Positions 31,598 to 43,099 of a stretch of 64,000 nt of DNA are shown one piece after another. Source of the DNA: Glycine soja (Eukaryota; Streptophyta; Magnoliopsida; Fabales; Fabaceae). The translations under genes were made by a program, and so were the position numbers. Each line of letters starts with the position of its first letter. Position 1 is the stretch's first letter. The stretch lies in contig NC_041007.1 in NCBI RefSeq assembly GCF_004193775.1, positions 24,352,201-24,416,200 on the forward strand, given 5' to 3'. Under the pieces are notes generated by a model, which saw nothing but the letters and a program-made list of their open reading frames with translations, searched no databases and had not been told where the DNA came from.

Positions 31598-32775
31598 TTT
31601 TTGTGAGTTAGGCCTATTTTAAAGAATTGTGGAATTGTGAAACTTTGTGTGTGCCTTTGCCGAACTATGTAAAATGTAAATAACTGTTGTCTATTTCACA
31701 TTCTTTACACTGCATTCTAAGCACCCACGGGTTTGAGTGAAAAAGGGGCCCTATACCCGGGTTCATGGGAATTTAAGGAGTGGTGATGAATCTATGATCA
31801 TGCTAGGTCTCCGACTTGCTTGATAATAGTGAAGCCTTGTCTAGAGCTTTCTCTCTTTATAATATGTTGTCGCTGGTATTCCATACCGCCACAATATTAT
31901 TATCTTGAGTGATGATACCTCTAGAAAACAATTGTGTGAGTTATGAATCATTGGGAGTAGTTATTAGAGACCCCTAGATACTATCCTGTAGGTCCCTAAA
32001 ATAGGGGCACAGAGCAAACACGTTGTGTGCCGCATGCATGTAGTCCTAAATGTCATATACGCCTTTGCTTGTAATTATTTATGGATATTGTCGTACTCTG
32101 TGCATCCCCTGTTGCGCTTTTGCTCATCTGCATCATGCCATCACACATGCGTTGTATGTGGGTCTCGTCTTTGGTCGTGGGAAGTCGAAAGATCCATATC
32201 GTCTTCTTAACTACACACATGGGGCACTGCGCCCCCAAATGCGCAATAAGGAGAGATGATTTTCCGGGCTCTCGTGTTCGTAAATGCATTCATATCATGC
32301 ACCGCATAAACATCTCTTCAGCATCATAATGAACATATCGTTCCTGCATTTGTCCGTTATCACATTCCCATTTTGCATGAGTCATTGCATCATCATGCAT
32401 ATGCGTTCAACATACTTTTTGTTCTACATGTTTGCTCATACATGATCCTTGTATTTTCCTCTACAAAACAAAAACAAAAAAAAAAGGAAGCATGAAAATT
32501 CATGATGCATTCTTAGTTGCATGTGTTAGGTACCATGAGCCAACCATGTTGGGATCATAAACCCATTTCTAAAATTAAAAAAAAAAACACAAACAACAAA
32601 ACAAAATGATTGAGCATGGTACCTAATGCGTGGTTGATTAAGAAAGGATGTCTCTTCGGGCATCTCAATCTCATAATTACATTTTCCATGCATAGCATGC
32701 GTATTCTCGAGTCTTTCATCCCTATGAAATGTTGTTGAAGTATTGGCGATCAAAATTGCCATTCTCTGGGTTATG
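31598..32775 (+). other. Leader of the Ogre-like element
   Basis: No coding similarity was recognised. The content is plain untranslated leader with several short CATGCAT-rich runs near 32300-32410. Confidence 0.5.
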
Positions 32776-32780
32776 GGGTT

Positions 32781-35699
32781 TGTAACGACCCGCATCGTCG
32801 CTACAGTATCCACACTCTAATATTTGATAATTTCAATTTTTATAAAAAGAACTCCCTTAATTTTTTATTATGAAAATAGAAGTGATTTTGTCACAACATA
32901 AATTCATCCAACAACACGCCATTACTTAAGTGAATATGCATAATTACATAGAAACAATAATTCGGTACAGTCATACACATAACGAAAATTAAATATGTTC
33001 ATATATATATAATTAAAATTCCAGTTTTACATCTTTAACTCAACAAAATAAAACTTAAAAAACCAACTACGGAGGAGTTGAACACAACTCTCTCCCAAAA
33101 TAACGCCAACGTCATCACGTCGGCTCGGCGGCTCCTCACCAGAATCTTACTCGCTACACCCTGCCACTGTCATTCTGCTCCCACGAACAAGGTTCGTGAT
33201 CATCACAGGTATCAACCACACGATACAAAATTGCAAGGGTGAGTTTATTATAAAAGAACCAATACCAATTCCAAATAACCACAATTAGCAAGGAACATAG
33301 GCAAACATGATAAGCATACACAACAATCATTATTCAACACTCATATCCAACAAATATTCATCATTCACATCCAATGATTACTCATCATCCATCCATGGAC
33401 CCAATCAAGACTGCACAAAATGATGCATGCACCTGACTCAACACTCATATGCAATGTGGTACGTACCAACAACAACCAAATATCAGAAAATAGCCTAAGC
33501 GTGTCCACACAACACTCTCACTTAGGGAACTGTGCTGAGTTTGTCGAGACCACCCGGTTGTGCACGTAACAGCCCCCCTCCCATAGGTGATCAGCATGGG
33601 AGCCCAAAGGTGTTCCCTACCAGGTCAAAAGTAAATGCCAAAGACCATGGACCAATTAAAGCACCTAAGCATCCCCTCAGGAATGCTTATATTCTCTAAC
33701 CACGCTAGTTACCCACGTCTGGGCAATCCGACAAGGTCAGTGCACTCTACCCCCCATGACATACACTTCATACGATGTATGATCATGGCCAAAAGCTAGT
33801 GCCAAAGACCCTGGAAGGTCAGTGCACAGTGCCCCCCCACGATCATACACAACATCCAACGTATGAACGTGGCCAAAAGCTAGTGCCAAAGACCCTAAAA
33901 GGTCAGTGCACAGTGCCCCCCACAAACATACACAACATGCACATGCCAATGCATTTCCCACATCAATGAACAAACCGTATTTCCATGTCATTCACAACAT
34001 AAATATCATCTCATCTCAATGACGTTATCAACAACAACAACAACCTCATTTCATATTCACATATTCATCAATAATAACAATTCATGTTGACATGGTCTTT
34101 ATTAACAATGTCATCTCAAATCAATATCATCATAATCATCATTATCATCACATATCAATTAAAATCCTCAATAGCAACATCAATAACAATTCAAACAAAC
34201 ACAACAATATCATTTCCACACGCACAGCCTTCAAACAGCCAAAACAATATCATTCATCACAATATATATATCGCATCCCATTAGTTAAAACGTAATTTTC
34301 TTTGAAGAAAAATCAGCATGCACAGGGACAGGCAGATATCCTCAGAGCTAGGTTCCCTGACCCTAACTATGGTGTTAAAATGGTAAATTTTATAATAAAC
34401 TCCCCTTACCTATAGTGAGCTACCCCACGGATTCCTCGTCGCGTCACTTGAAGATTCCTTTTTGTCCTTGCTTGTCGATTCCACACAAGCCTCTACCATG
34501 CCAAAATGAAGGAGACTTAGTATGGATTTAAGAAAACAAAGCTAGTAACAGTGCTCTGGGTCAAACACCCACATCACTACATGAAAGAGCTGAGAGTATT
34601 TCGGGTTTTACAAAGGAACGTAATTTGGAAATTCTGACCACGCCAATGTGACCGGGGTTCAGTGTAGGTTACGAAAATAACATGCATTTCATGAAAGGAT
34701 AATGTTTACAAAGTCTCTTTCTCTAAGGTTTTTCAAAGGAAGCATAAGACATGCAATGGCGGTTGCAAAGTTATAAAAGATGCAAAGACAAGATGAAACT
34801 AACAAGAAACAAGCATAGAACCATGGTTACCTCGAAAGAAAACGAAAGATTAGATTAGGGTTTTCGTTCTCTACCGAAACCGCAAGCCAAGTTGGAAACT
34901 CTGCTTCGATTGAAGGGTTCCTCTCGGTGTGGGTTTTCAATGGAGAACAATGATGGTTTGTGGTGGCTAATGGTGGATGTGGGTGATGGAGAAAGTACTT
35001 GGAACTTTAGAAATGGATTTGGAAGAAAGAAAGAAGAAGAAATGGCATTTTTCCTAAGCTACAAGAAAGCAAAGGCTGAAATGCTTAAATAAGAGACGCT
35101 CTCGGGACTGGAAGCTTCTAGCATACTCCAGATATTTTATCACAGATCCCAACGGTTAAATCATGGTAAAGTGTCTTGTGAAGTTTCAAACCAAATTTCG
35201 AGAAGATCCAACGGTTAACGAAGGCTGGGCAGCGTTTCTACCGAGGCAGCTTCATGTAGTTTTCTCTAGAAGCTTCATTAAGAGGCTTCCTCCAGAAGCT
35301 TCATTAAGAGGCTTCTAGCACACTCCAGACATCTTCTCAAAGATCCCAACGGTCAGATAATGGAAAAGTGTCTTGTGGAGTTGCAGACCAAATTTTGAGA
35401 AGATCCAACGGTTAACAAACGCGGGGCATCATTTTTACCGAGGAAGCTCCATGTAGCTTTCTCTAGAAGCTTCATTAAGAGGCTTCCTCCAGAAGCTTCC
35501 TCCAGAAGCTTCCTCGTCGCTTCTTTGAGAAGCTTTCTCAACAGGCTTCTTTGAGAAGCTAGATCCTTATCTATCCACACCCCTCTATTAACTAAATTAA
35601 CTTCCTTAAAAATAATTACGGATGAAAATAGCGCAACAAATAATCAAATATCAAACATAATTACTAATAATATATAGATATATATATCAGGGTGTTACA
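32781..35699 (-). mobile_element. Solo gypsy-type LTR (2.9 kb) nested in the Ogre-like element
   Basis: It starts TGTAACGACCC and ends GGTGTTACA, with the target duplication GGGTT (32776-32780 and 35700-35704). The ends form an inverted repeat (TGTAAC/GTTACA). It shares blocks with the plus-strand LTR at 49198-51811, for example the GTAGGTACCTGTGATGATCA-type segment, and so lies on the minus strand. Inside are a run of CATCAT/AACAAC repeats (34020-34260), a roughly 75-bp repeat (33750-33930) and a 197-bp tandem duplication (35115-35508). Confidence 0.9.
35115..35508 (-). repeat. 197-bp tandem duplication in the solo LTR
   Basis: CTTCTAGCATACTCCAGA at 35115 recurs as CTTCTAGCACACTCCAGA at 35312, followed by matching AGATCCCAACGGT, AAGTGTCTTGTG and CCGAGG segments. 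It ends in many short GAAGCTTC palindromes (35265-35550). Confidence 0.8.
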
Positions 35700-35704
35700 G
35701 GGTT

Positions 35705-36110
35705 GAACCAAGCTCGTGCTTTTATGAAAAGGTTCATCGAGTCAAGTTGAAGTATGGAAGTAACCATCTTGCAAAAAATTGGGGCAGAAGATGGATCGTG
35801 TTACATCGCTCCTTCGTCTACTGCCAAACACATTTAGGGCTGTCGATGTCCCTGTTACTTCCAGTTTCACCTTGACGGAGATGTCATGGACCATGTTGAA
35901 AATCTAAATTGATTCAACCCCATATCCTGTGTAAAAATTCGCAATACTTCAATTGTGCATCATTCGCATACATCCATGTTGTTCATTGGTTGCATTGCTC
36001 ATTGCATTCTTTCCTTAAAAAAAAAAGAGAGAACCTAATCATTGTTATAAAAAAGAAAAAAAAAGCATGCTTTACGGTGCCCTCACCAAACCTGTGCTAG
36101 AGCTAGAGTA
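35705..36110 (+). other. Ogre-like interior before gag, unassigned
   Basis: Short open segments without recognised similarity. If this was part of an upstream ORF of the element, it is too decayed to tell. Confidence 0.4.
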
Positions 36111-37852
36111 ATGGGTAAAGCGGAGGAGGTGCAAGAGAAGGTGAAGGCCGACATGGAGGCCATGAAAGAGAAAATGGCCACAATGATGGAGGCCATGATG
36201 AGCATGAAGAAGATAATGGAAGCCAATGCGGTTACAATTGCCGCTACCAGCACTGTTGCTAAGGTGAACCCGATGCCCCCATCTGGCCTCAACCAAATGA
36301 ATCATCCAACCTCAGCTATGGTAGGCAAGATTTGGGAAGTACGGGCGGCCCCCATGATGTGTAAATTCAAAACGAGCACACCTTCTTGCCATATGGCTTG
36401 CCTCTCAACTATACACCACCCAATGTGGCGTACACTCCCAATAAGAATGTCAATAATTCCACTCCTATACCCATTGAGAGCCAACAATCCTAAACTGATC
36501 ATGCACATGTTTCATAAACTGTGGGGGAGACACATGAAATTCCCCACCACAATCTAGCCGACTTCGAGCCTTGCCTCGGATATGCCACTGAAGGGCAAGC
36601 AGTTGGTGGTATACCCCTGCAAAACACTTTGGAGGGTCCTCAGTATCACCCACAACTACACCTCTTGCATTCCACAATAAGTAAAAACCCTCATGCTATG
36701 GCAGAAATGGGAAAGTTGGATCATCTAGAGGAAAGGCTCAGGGCCATTGAAGGAGGTGAAGATTATGCCTTTGCTAACCTAGAAGAGTTGTTCCTAGTAC
36801 CCAATATCATCACCCCTCCCAAGTTCAAGGTGCTGGACTTTGACAAGTACAAGGGGACTACTTGCCCCAAGAACCACCTAAAGATGTATTATCGGAAGAT
36901 GGGGGCATACGCAAAAGATGAGGAAATGTTGATACATTCCTTCCAAGAAAGTCTTACTGGGGTAGTTGTTACTTGGTACACTAACTTGGAACCTTCCCAA
37001 GTCCATTCTTGGAAGGACCTAATGGTTGCCTTCGTTAGGCAGTGTCAGTATAATGGCTTCGGATAGGATGCAACTACGAAACATGTGCAAAAAGGGGGCA
37101 CGAATCCTTCAAAAGAATACGCCCAAAGGTGGAGAGACCTGGCAGCTCAAGTGGCACCTCAATGACGGAGAAAAAAAATGATGACAATAATAGTAGACAC
37201 ATTACCAGTATTCTACTATGAAAAGATGGTGGGCAACACACCTTCAAGCTTTGATGATATGGTCTTCACCGACGAAAGGATCAAAGTGGGTCTAAAAAGA
37301 GGCAAATCTAATCATCATGCTTTGATAAATGCCAAAAAAAAACTAGGGCAAATGAAGAGGGTGAGAATGAGGGAGAAGCCCATGCTGTGACTGCCATTCC
37401 TATACAGCCAAGTTTCCCACCAACCCAACAATGTCATTACTCAGCCAATAACCAACCTTCTCCTTACCCACCGCCCAGTTATCCACAAAGGCCATCCCTA
37501 AAACAACCGCAAAGTCTGTCTACCGCACTTCCAATGACGAACATCACCTTTAGCACAATCCAAAAACACCAACCAAGAAATGAATTTTGCAGCGAGAAAG
37601 CCTGTAGAATTCACCCCAATTCCGATGTCCTATGTTGACTTGCTCCCATATCTACTTGATAATTCAATGGTAGCCATAACCCCAACCAAGGTTCATCAAC
37701 CTCCATTTCTCCGAGAATACGACTCGAACGCAACGTGTGCTTGTCATGGAGAAGCCCTGGGGCATTCCATTGAGCATTGTAGGGGCCTGAAGCGTAAGGT
37801 GCAAGGTCTAATTGATGCGGGCTGGCTGAAATTTGAGGAGAATCGCGTGTAA
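36111..37852 (+). pseudogene. gag: Ogre/Tat-type gag, broken
   Basis: It starts with a Met- and Glu-rich coiled coil (EKVKADMEAMKEKMATMMEA). A second frame from about 36521 carries the gag core LEERLRAIEGGED, PPKFKVLDFDKYKGTTCPKN and FQESLTGVVVTWYTNLE. Stops occur near 37064 and 37161, then FDDMVFTDERIKVGLKRGK and a Pro/Gln-rich stretch follow. The end has a zinc-finger-like segment CACHGEALGHSIEHC (near 37730-37775) and VQGLIDAGWLKFEE, typical of Tat/Ogre gag. Several frameshifts separate the blocks, so no full protein can be made. Confidence 0.85.
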
Positions 37853-38212
37853 ATCTTGACATTGACAAGAGATGCCACACATGGGGCAATTTTGAAAGCT
37901 GTTGTTAGATGTCTCTAATGACTCATCAGGATTTTCAACTTTCACTGGAATTGGGTGCAAGCCATTGGTCTATTTGCTCAAGCGACCTGTGCTCTTGAGT
38001 TTGGACTTCCAAGACCGTTCAATCAGAGATTACTCGTCTTGCACGTTGGTGGGGGTGCCGTAAAACAACGAGTAAAGTTCAAAACAAATAAGTTTCAAAA
38101 TATATATAAAAAAGGGGTTAAAAAAAAGCATTTGATTGACTGTGTTTTCAAGACGTTCATGTGACCTCATTTTATCATTCCGGAAAGTTTAGAGAGAAGT
38201 GAGTTATCAAGA
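37853..38212 (+). other. Ogre-like interior after gag, pol missing
   Basis: Short, stop-rich sequence. No protease or RT motif was seen before the nested LTR at 38218, nor after it. Confidence 0.5.
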
Positions 38213-38217
38213 ATAGG

Positions 38218-39269
38218 ATGTTGGACAAATGGCCTCAGTTATCTTAAGAAGGGGGGGTTGGATTAAGATACAAAGACTATTCCCCGATTAAACTTTCACT
38301 CTCTCTTTTCGGATTAACAATGCACCCTTAACATGAATTACTCAAAAGACAATTCAAAATAAACTTCTTTAAAGCGAAAGATAAATAGCAATAAATAAAA
38401 GAAGTTTAAGGGAAGAGAGGAATGCAAACTTGATTTATACTGGTTCGGCCACTTCCCGTGCCTACGTCCAGTCCTCAAGCAACCCACTTGAGATTTACCA
38501 TTCTCTTTGTAAAACTCTTTTTACAAAGTCTAAACCACACAGGGACAACCCTTCCCTTGTGTTCAGGAATCCTCTACAACAAGAGACCCACGGTCTCTTA
38601 ATCCCTTTTCAGAAATAAGAAGAAGAGAAGAAGAAATCTCTCTTAAAAGAGATAGATTGTATAATGAAGATCAATCAAAATTCCTTATTGAATATGCAAG
38701 TGGTTGACCAAGGAATCTTTTTGAGAAGATAAGACAGTTCAGTTCAGAAAAACTCTTAATCTTTTGAAAGGATAAAAATTTTTGGGCAATGAAAACTCCC
38801 TTTAAATTCGTGTTTCCAAGTCACCTTTGATGGTCATTCATAAAACATTTGAATAGATGTGACTCTTGGCAATTATTTTCTGAAAATCCCCTCTGGTAAT
38901 CGATTACAAGACTTGTGTAATTGATTACAGGCTTTAAAATTTGAATTAAAACGTTCAATAAACTGTTGGTAATCAATTACCATCCATGCGAAATCAATTA
39001 CACATTATAAATTTTGAATTCAAATTTCTAGTGACTGTGATAAACATTTTCAGCTGCTGGTAATCGATTACCAGAGAGAAAATCTCAATTTGAAATGATA
39101 GAATTCTTTGGTCAAACCTTTTGTTTTTTCAATTTGGAAACTTCTTCCTAAGATTCTAGAGATCAACTTGATCATATATTTTGATTTTCTTGGATTCTTG
39201 GATTCTTGTCTTGAATAAAACTTAGAAGCACTTGATCCTTTAGCATCATCAAAACATCTTGCTTCTACA
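38218..39269 (-). mobile_element. Solo copia LTR nested in the Ogre-like element
   Basis: It starts TGTTGGACAAATGG and ends GCTTCTACA, with the target duplication TAGGA (38213-38217 and 39270-39274). It is the reverse complement of the family at 16282-17264. Palindrome pairs start near 38896/38917 and 38969/38990, 21 bp apart. Confidence 0.95.
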
Positions 39270-39274
39270 TAGGA

Positions 39275-40095
39275 GTCATTTGACTTAATCCATCAACTGA
39301 AAAATCCTTTAACTATTTCTCGTCCTTGGAAAATTCTTTTTGCAAGAATCAACTGCTTCTTTCATTCTTCCTCACTACGACGTTGTGAAAACAAGACAAC
39401 AATTGGTACCTCTAAGCCCTACACTGGGGCAATGAAAGGCACCATGCATAAACCTCAAACGAACCTAGGGGCAGATTAAAAGTTTTCACCCAATAGGTTC
39501 CCAACTACAAGGTCATGATGAAAGATAACAATTGGTACCTCAAAGCCTTACATTGGGGCAATGAGGGGCATCGTGTATGAGCCTCAAGTGAACATAGGGG
39601 CAAATCAAAAGTTCTCACCTGTCGATGTTTTTAAACAAGAAAAAAAGGGTGGGATACAAGCCCTGAAATTTCAATAGATGGATTAAACGTCAAACAGCTC
39701 CATTGTCGTCACTCCAAAATGGTCAAGTGACTAAATCAAACAGAACATACACTCTGAGGGAGTTCTCGGAGAGATTTGCAAAAGATAGGATAAGGTTGCA
39801 TGAATTATTACTTTTTTCGAAAGGACAATCAATCTGTGTTTTCCAAAAAGATTAAATCAAAATCAAAATCACAAAATAGGGAAAGAATGTCATGAACATT
39901 GTACAACTTTCCATTGCATTGCATTGTTTCATATGAGGTCAGCGTTACCAAGTTTCAAAACAAAGGTTGCATGCATCTGCATCCCTAAAAATCATGTTAA
40001 CTACATAGATTTCCTACATCTAATATCCAGTCGTGTGGATTTGGGATGACCGGCCCTCTCGGTGAGTCGATCTCTTGATTTCTCATAAGGGTGGA
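39275..40095 (+). other. Ogre-like 3' region with a roughly 130-bp direct repeat
   Basis: AACAATTGGTACCTC-type segments followed by TTGGGGCAATG occur near 39400-39470 and 39525-39600. No coding similarity. Confidence 0.5.
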
Positions 40096-40109
40096 CCCTT
40101 GGGTACTAG

Positions 40110-41176
40110 TACCTATCTTCTTCAGAGGGCTACATGTCCTCGCCATCAGAGGGTTGCACGCCCTCGCCTTCAGAGGGCTGCACGCCCTCACCTTTAGAGG
40201 GCTACACGCCCTCACCTTTAGAGGGCTGCACGCCCTCGCCTTCAGAGGGTCGCCCGCCCTCACCTTCATAGGGCTACACGCCCTCACCTTTAGAGGGTTG
40301 CACGCCCTCGCCTGCAGAGGACTACACGTCCTTGCCATCAGAGGGTTGCACGCCTTCACCTTTAGAGGACTATACGTCCTCACCTTTAGAGGACTATACG
40401 TCCTCACCTTCAGAGGACTATACATCCTAACCTTCAGAGGACTACACGTCCTCGCCTTCAAAGGACTTCACATCCTCACCTTCAGAGGGTTACACACCCT
40501 CATCTTTAGAGGACTACACATCCTCACCTTCATAGGGCTACACGCCCTCACCTTTAGAGGACTAGACACCCTCATCTTCAGAGGACTATACGTCCTCCCC
40601 TTGAGAGGACTACACGTCCTCGCCTTCGGAGGGCTACATGCCCTCGCCCTTGTAGGGCTACACGCTCTCACCTTTAGAGGACTACACGTCCTCGCCTTCA
40701 GAGGATTACACGTCCTCGCCTTCAGAGGACTACACGTCCTCGCCTTCAGAGGATTACACATCCTCGGCTTCAGAGGGCTGCACGCCCTCGATTTCAGAGG
40801 ACTACACGTCCTCGCCTTCAGAGGGCCGCATGCCCTCGCCTTCAGAGGACTACACGTCTTCAACTTCAGAGGACTACACGTCCTCGCCGCCAAAGGGTCA
40901 CGTACCTTCACCTTTGTAGGGCTACATGCCCTCACCTTCAGAGGACTACACGTCCTCGCCTTTAGAGGACTACACGTCCTCGCCATCAGAGGACTACATG
41001 TCCCCCATTTTCAAAGGGTAACACGCCCTCATCTTTAGAGGACTGCACGTCCTCGCCATCATAGGACTACACTCCCTCGCCTTCAAAAGGCGGCACATCC
41101 TGAACATCAGAGGGCTGCATGCCCTCGCCTTTAGAGGGCTACCCGTCCTCACTTTCAGTGGACTCCATATCCACAC
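40110..41176 (+). repeat. 24-bp hairpin minisatellite, about 44 units
   Basis: The unit GAGGRCTACACGYCCTCGCCTTCA repeats without large gaps. Its core is an inverted repeat, AGGGC/GCCCT or AGGAC/GTCCT around a 5-base loop. As 24 is divisible by three, long frames stay open on both strands: plus 40091-41038 (315 codons, octapeptide RGLHVLAF-like) and minus 39997-40461 and 40468-40986 (ARTCSPLK-like). Confidence 0.95.
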
Positions 41177-41299
41177 CTTAAGATAATTTAAGGTCCTCTG
41201 CCCTTAAATGCTTAACCGAGACTCGCGCTCCCGGTTAAGGGGCCAGTAGTTTCCTTTAATCAGTTTATGGGCCGCCCCCTTATATTGGAGGGCGACCAA

Positions 41300-42415
41300 C
41301 TATGCGAGCACATCCAGAGAGGGAGGCTATCACGCATCTACTATGCATACCGGGGCAAGATTTCACCCGTGCCGCTGCAAAAAGACGAGCGCAGATCATG
41401 CGCACCAACATGACCACTCTTACATGGATATGGATGACGTTGCTATTTAGCAACATTCTGCCCAGCGACCACAATGCCAATCTCCCCCTGCAGATGTATC
41501 AGTTGGTATGTGCCGTCATGACATAGGTAAGTATGCACATGGCTCGATTGATTTCTGATGTCATCTATTGTTTGTAGGGATCGCGCCCACAAGACGCCCA
41601 GTGGACCCGAAGAAGTCCAACAGGGCCCTGGGGTTTCCAGCTCTGGTTATGGGCCTCTGTCAGTCCTACAGGGTGCCCATCCCCCCAGCGAGGTCATGCC
41701 ATCGTGACATAGGTAAGTATGCACGTGACTTAATTTATTTCTGATGTCATCTATTGTTTGCCGGGATCGCACCCACAAGACGCCCAGTGGACCCGAAGAA
41801 GTCCAACAGGGCCCTGGGGTTTCCAACTCTGATTACGGGCCTCTGTCAGTCCTACAGGGTGCCCATTCCCCCAGCGAGGTCATGCCATCGTGACATAGGT
41901 AAGTATGCACGTGACTCAATTTATTTCTGATACCATCTATTGTTTGCAGGAATCACACCCACAAAGACACTCAGTGGACCCAGAGAAGTCCAACAGGGCC
42001 CTGGGGTTTCCAGCTCTGGTTACGGGTCTCCGTAGTCCTACAGGGTGCCTGTTCCCCCCGGCAAGGTCACATCATCATGACATAGGTAAGTATGCACCTC
42101 GCTCAACTGATTTTTTATTTCATCTATTGTTTGCAGGGATTGCGCCTGCAAGACACCCAGTGGACCCGAAGAAGTCCAACAGGGTCTTGGAGTTGTCAAG
42201 CTCTAATTACGGGTCTCTGTTAGTTCTACGGAGTGCTTGTCACCTCCGGCAAGGGCATCAGGCCCCCTACTAATCGAGCTTTCATCAAGAAGTACTGCGT
42301 CCCCAGGCAGGCACAGGGCGAAACACCACAGCAGCCTGGGGATGGCCGGCAGCGGGCAACAGACGCACCGCCATCACCTCTAGAGTTCACCTCAGCTCAT
42401 CCACAAAAATTTTAG
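41300..42415 (+). pseudogene. Putative plant transposon protein-like coding remnant with a repeated domain
   Basis: The frame from about 41302 encodes CIPGQDFTRAAAKRRAQIMR, a conserved-looking LLFSNILPSDHNANLPL and YQLVCAVMT. Segments with GIAPTRRPVDPKKSNRALGF and FPALVTGL follow, in shifting frames, four times. It ends RPPTNRAFIKKYC and RQAQGETPQQPGDG. These resemble soybean proteins with the putative plant transposon protein domain, carried as an extra ORF by large gypsy elements. The repeats (186 bp) keep phase, but stops and frameshifts inside them break the protein. Confidence 0.6.
41520..42265 (+). repeat. Four tandem 186-bp units
   Basis: GACATAGGTAAGTATGCAC occurs at 41520, 41706, 41892 and 42079, giving spacings of 186, 186 and 187 bp. 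Each unit includes CCAGTGGACCCGAAGAAGTC or a close variant and CTACAGGGTGCC. 186 bp equals 62 codons. Confidence 0.95.
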
Positions 42416-42667
42416 AGCGTTGCTTACGACCCATGGCCGACCAATAGGCGACCAAGTCCAAAGCCAAAGGTAAGCAAAGTATTAGGTCCGTGACCGACAA
42501 GCCATCAAGCGTCCAGCTCAAGACGTTAAAGAAGCGCTACTAGGAGGCAACCTAGTACCTTTTAAATCTCTGCTTGTTATCTGATCACCTTTGTTTCTCA
42601 AGTCCTAGCAGGACACACCTAGTTGCTCAGGATCCTAGGAATTTAAATAAAACAAGCACAAGCTCGA

Positions 42668-42873
42668 AAGATACCTTGGATATGCATGTATGTAGCAAAA
42701 AAATTTCACAAAACATATATATGTATGTTTAGGTAGCAAGATACCTTGGATATGCATGTATATAGCAAAAATATCTCACAAAACATACATATGTATGTTT
42801 AGGTAGCAAGATACCTGGGACACGCATGTATATAGCAAAATACTTTACAAAAATATACATATGTTTAGGTAGC
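42668..42873 (+). repeat. Three tandem 70-bp units
   Basis: AAGATACCTTGGATATGC-type starts lie at 42668, 42738 and 42808. Each unit ends ATGTTTAGGTAGC. Confidence 0.95.
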
Positions 42874-43099
42874 CAAATACCTCATGGAAAAAAAGAGAGC
42901 AAAAAGAGAGCGAGCAAGAAAAGGATAAGAAGAAAAAAAAATAGAAAGAAAAATAATAAAATAATAATAATAAAAATTTGTCTAGCTAAAAAACAACATG
43001 CTTGTGAAAAGAGATAATTTCCAACTTTTCTTTGAAAGATTTTACTGATCTTAACCAGTTTTTGAAAAAAAAATGTGTGTACACATTTGAAGGGTAAAT

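Noticed and set aside
33760..33930. Centromeric satellite (91/92-bp CentGm type)
   Set aside because: The repeat has only two to three units of about 75 bp and lies inside a solo LTR; no 91/92-bp array was seen.
40110..41176. CRISPR-like array
   Set aside because: Units are contiguous with no unique spacers, and the sequence is plant retroelement DNA.
41525..41582. GTAAGT ... TTTGTAG in each 186-bp unit looked like small introns
   Set aside because: Read through, the segment encodes residues in phase with the domain (SMHMARLISDVIY), so the splice-like words are coding sequence.
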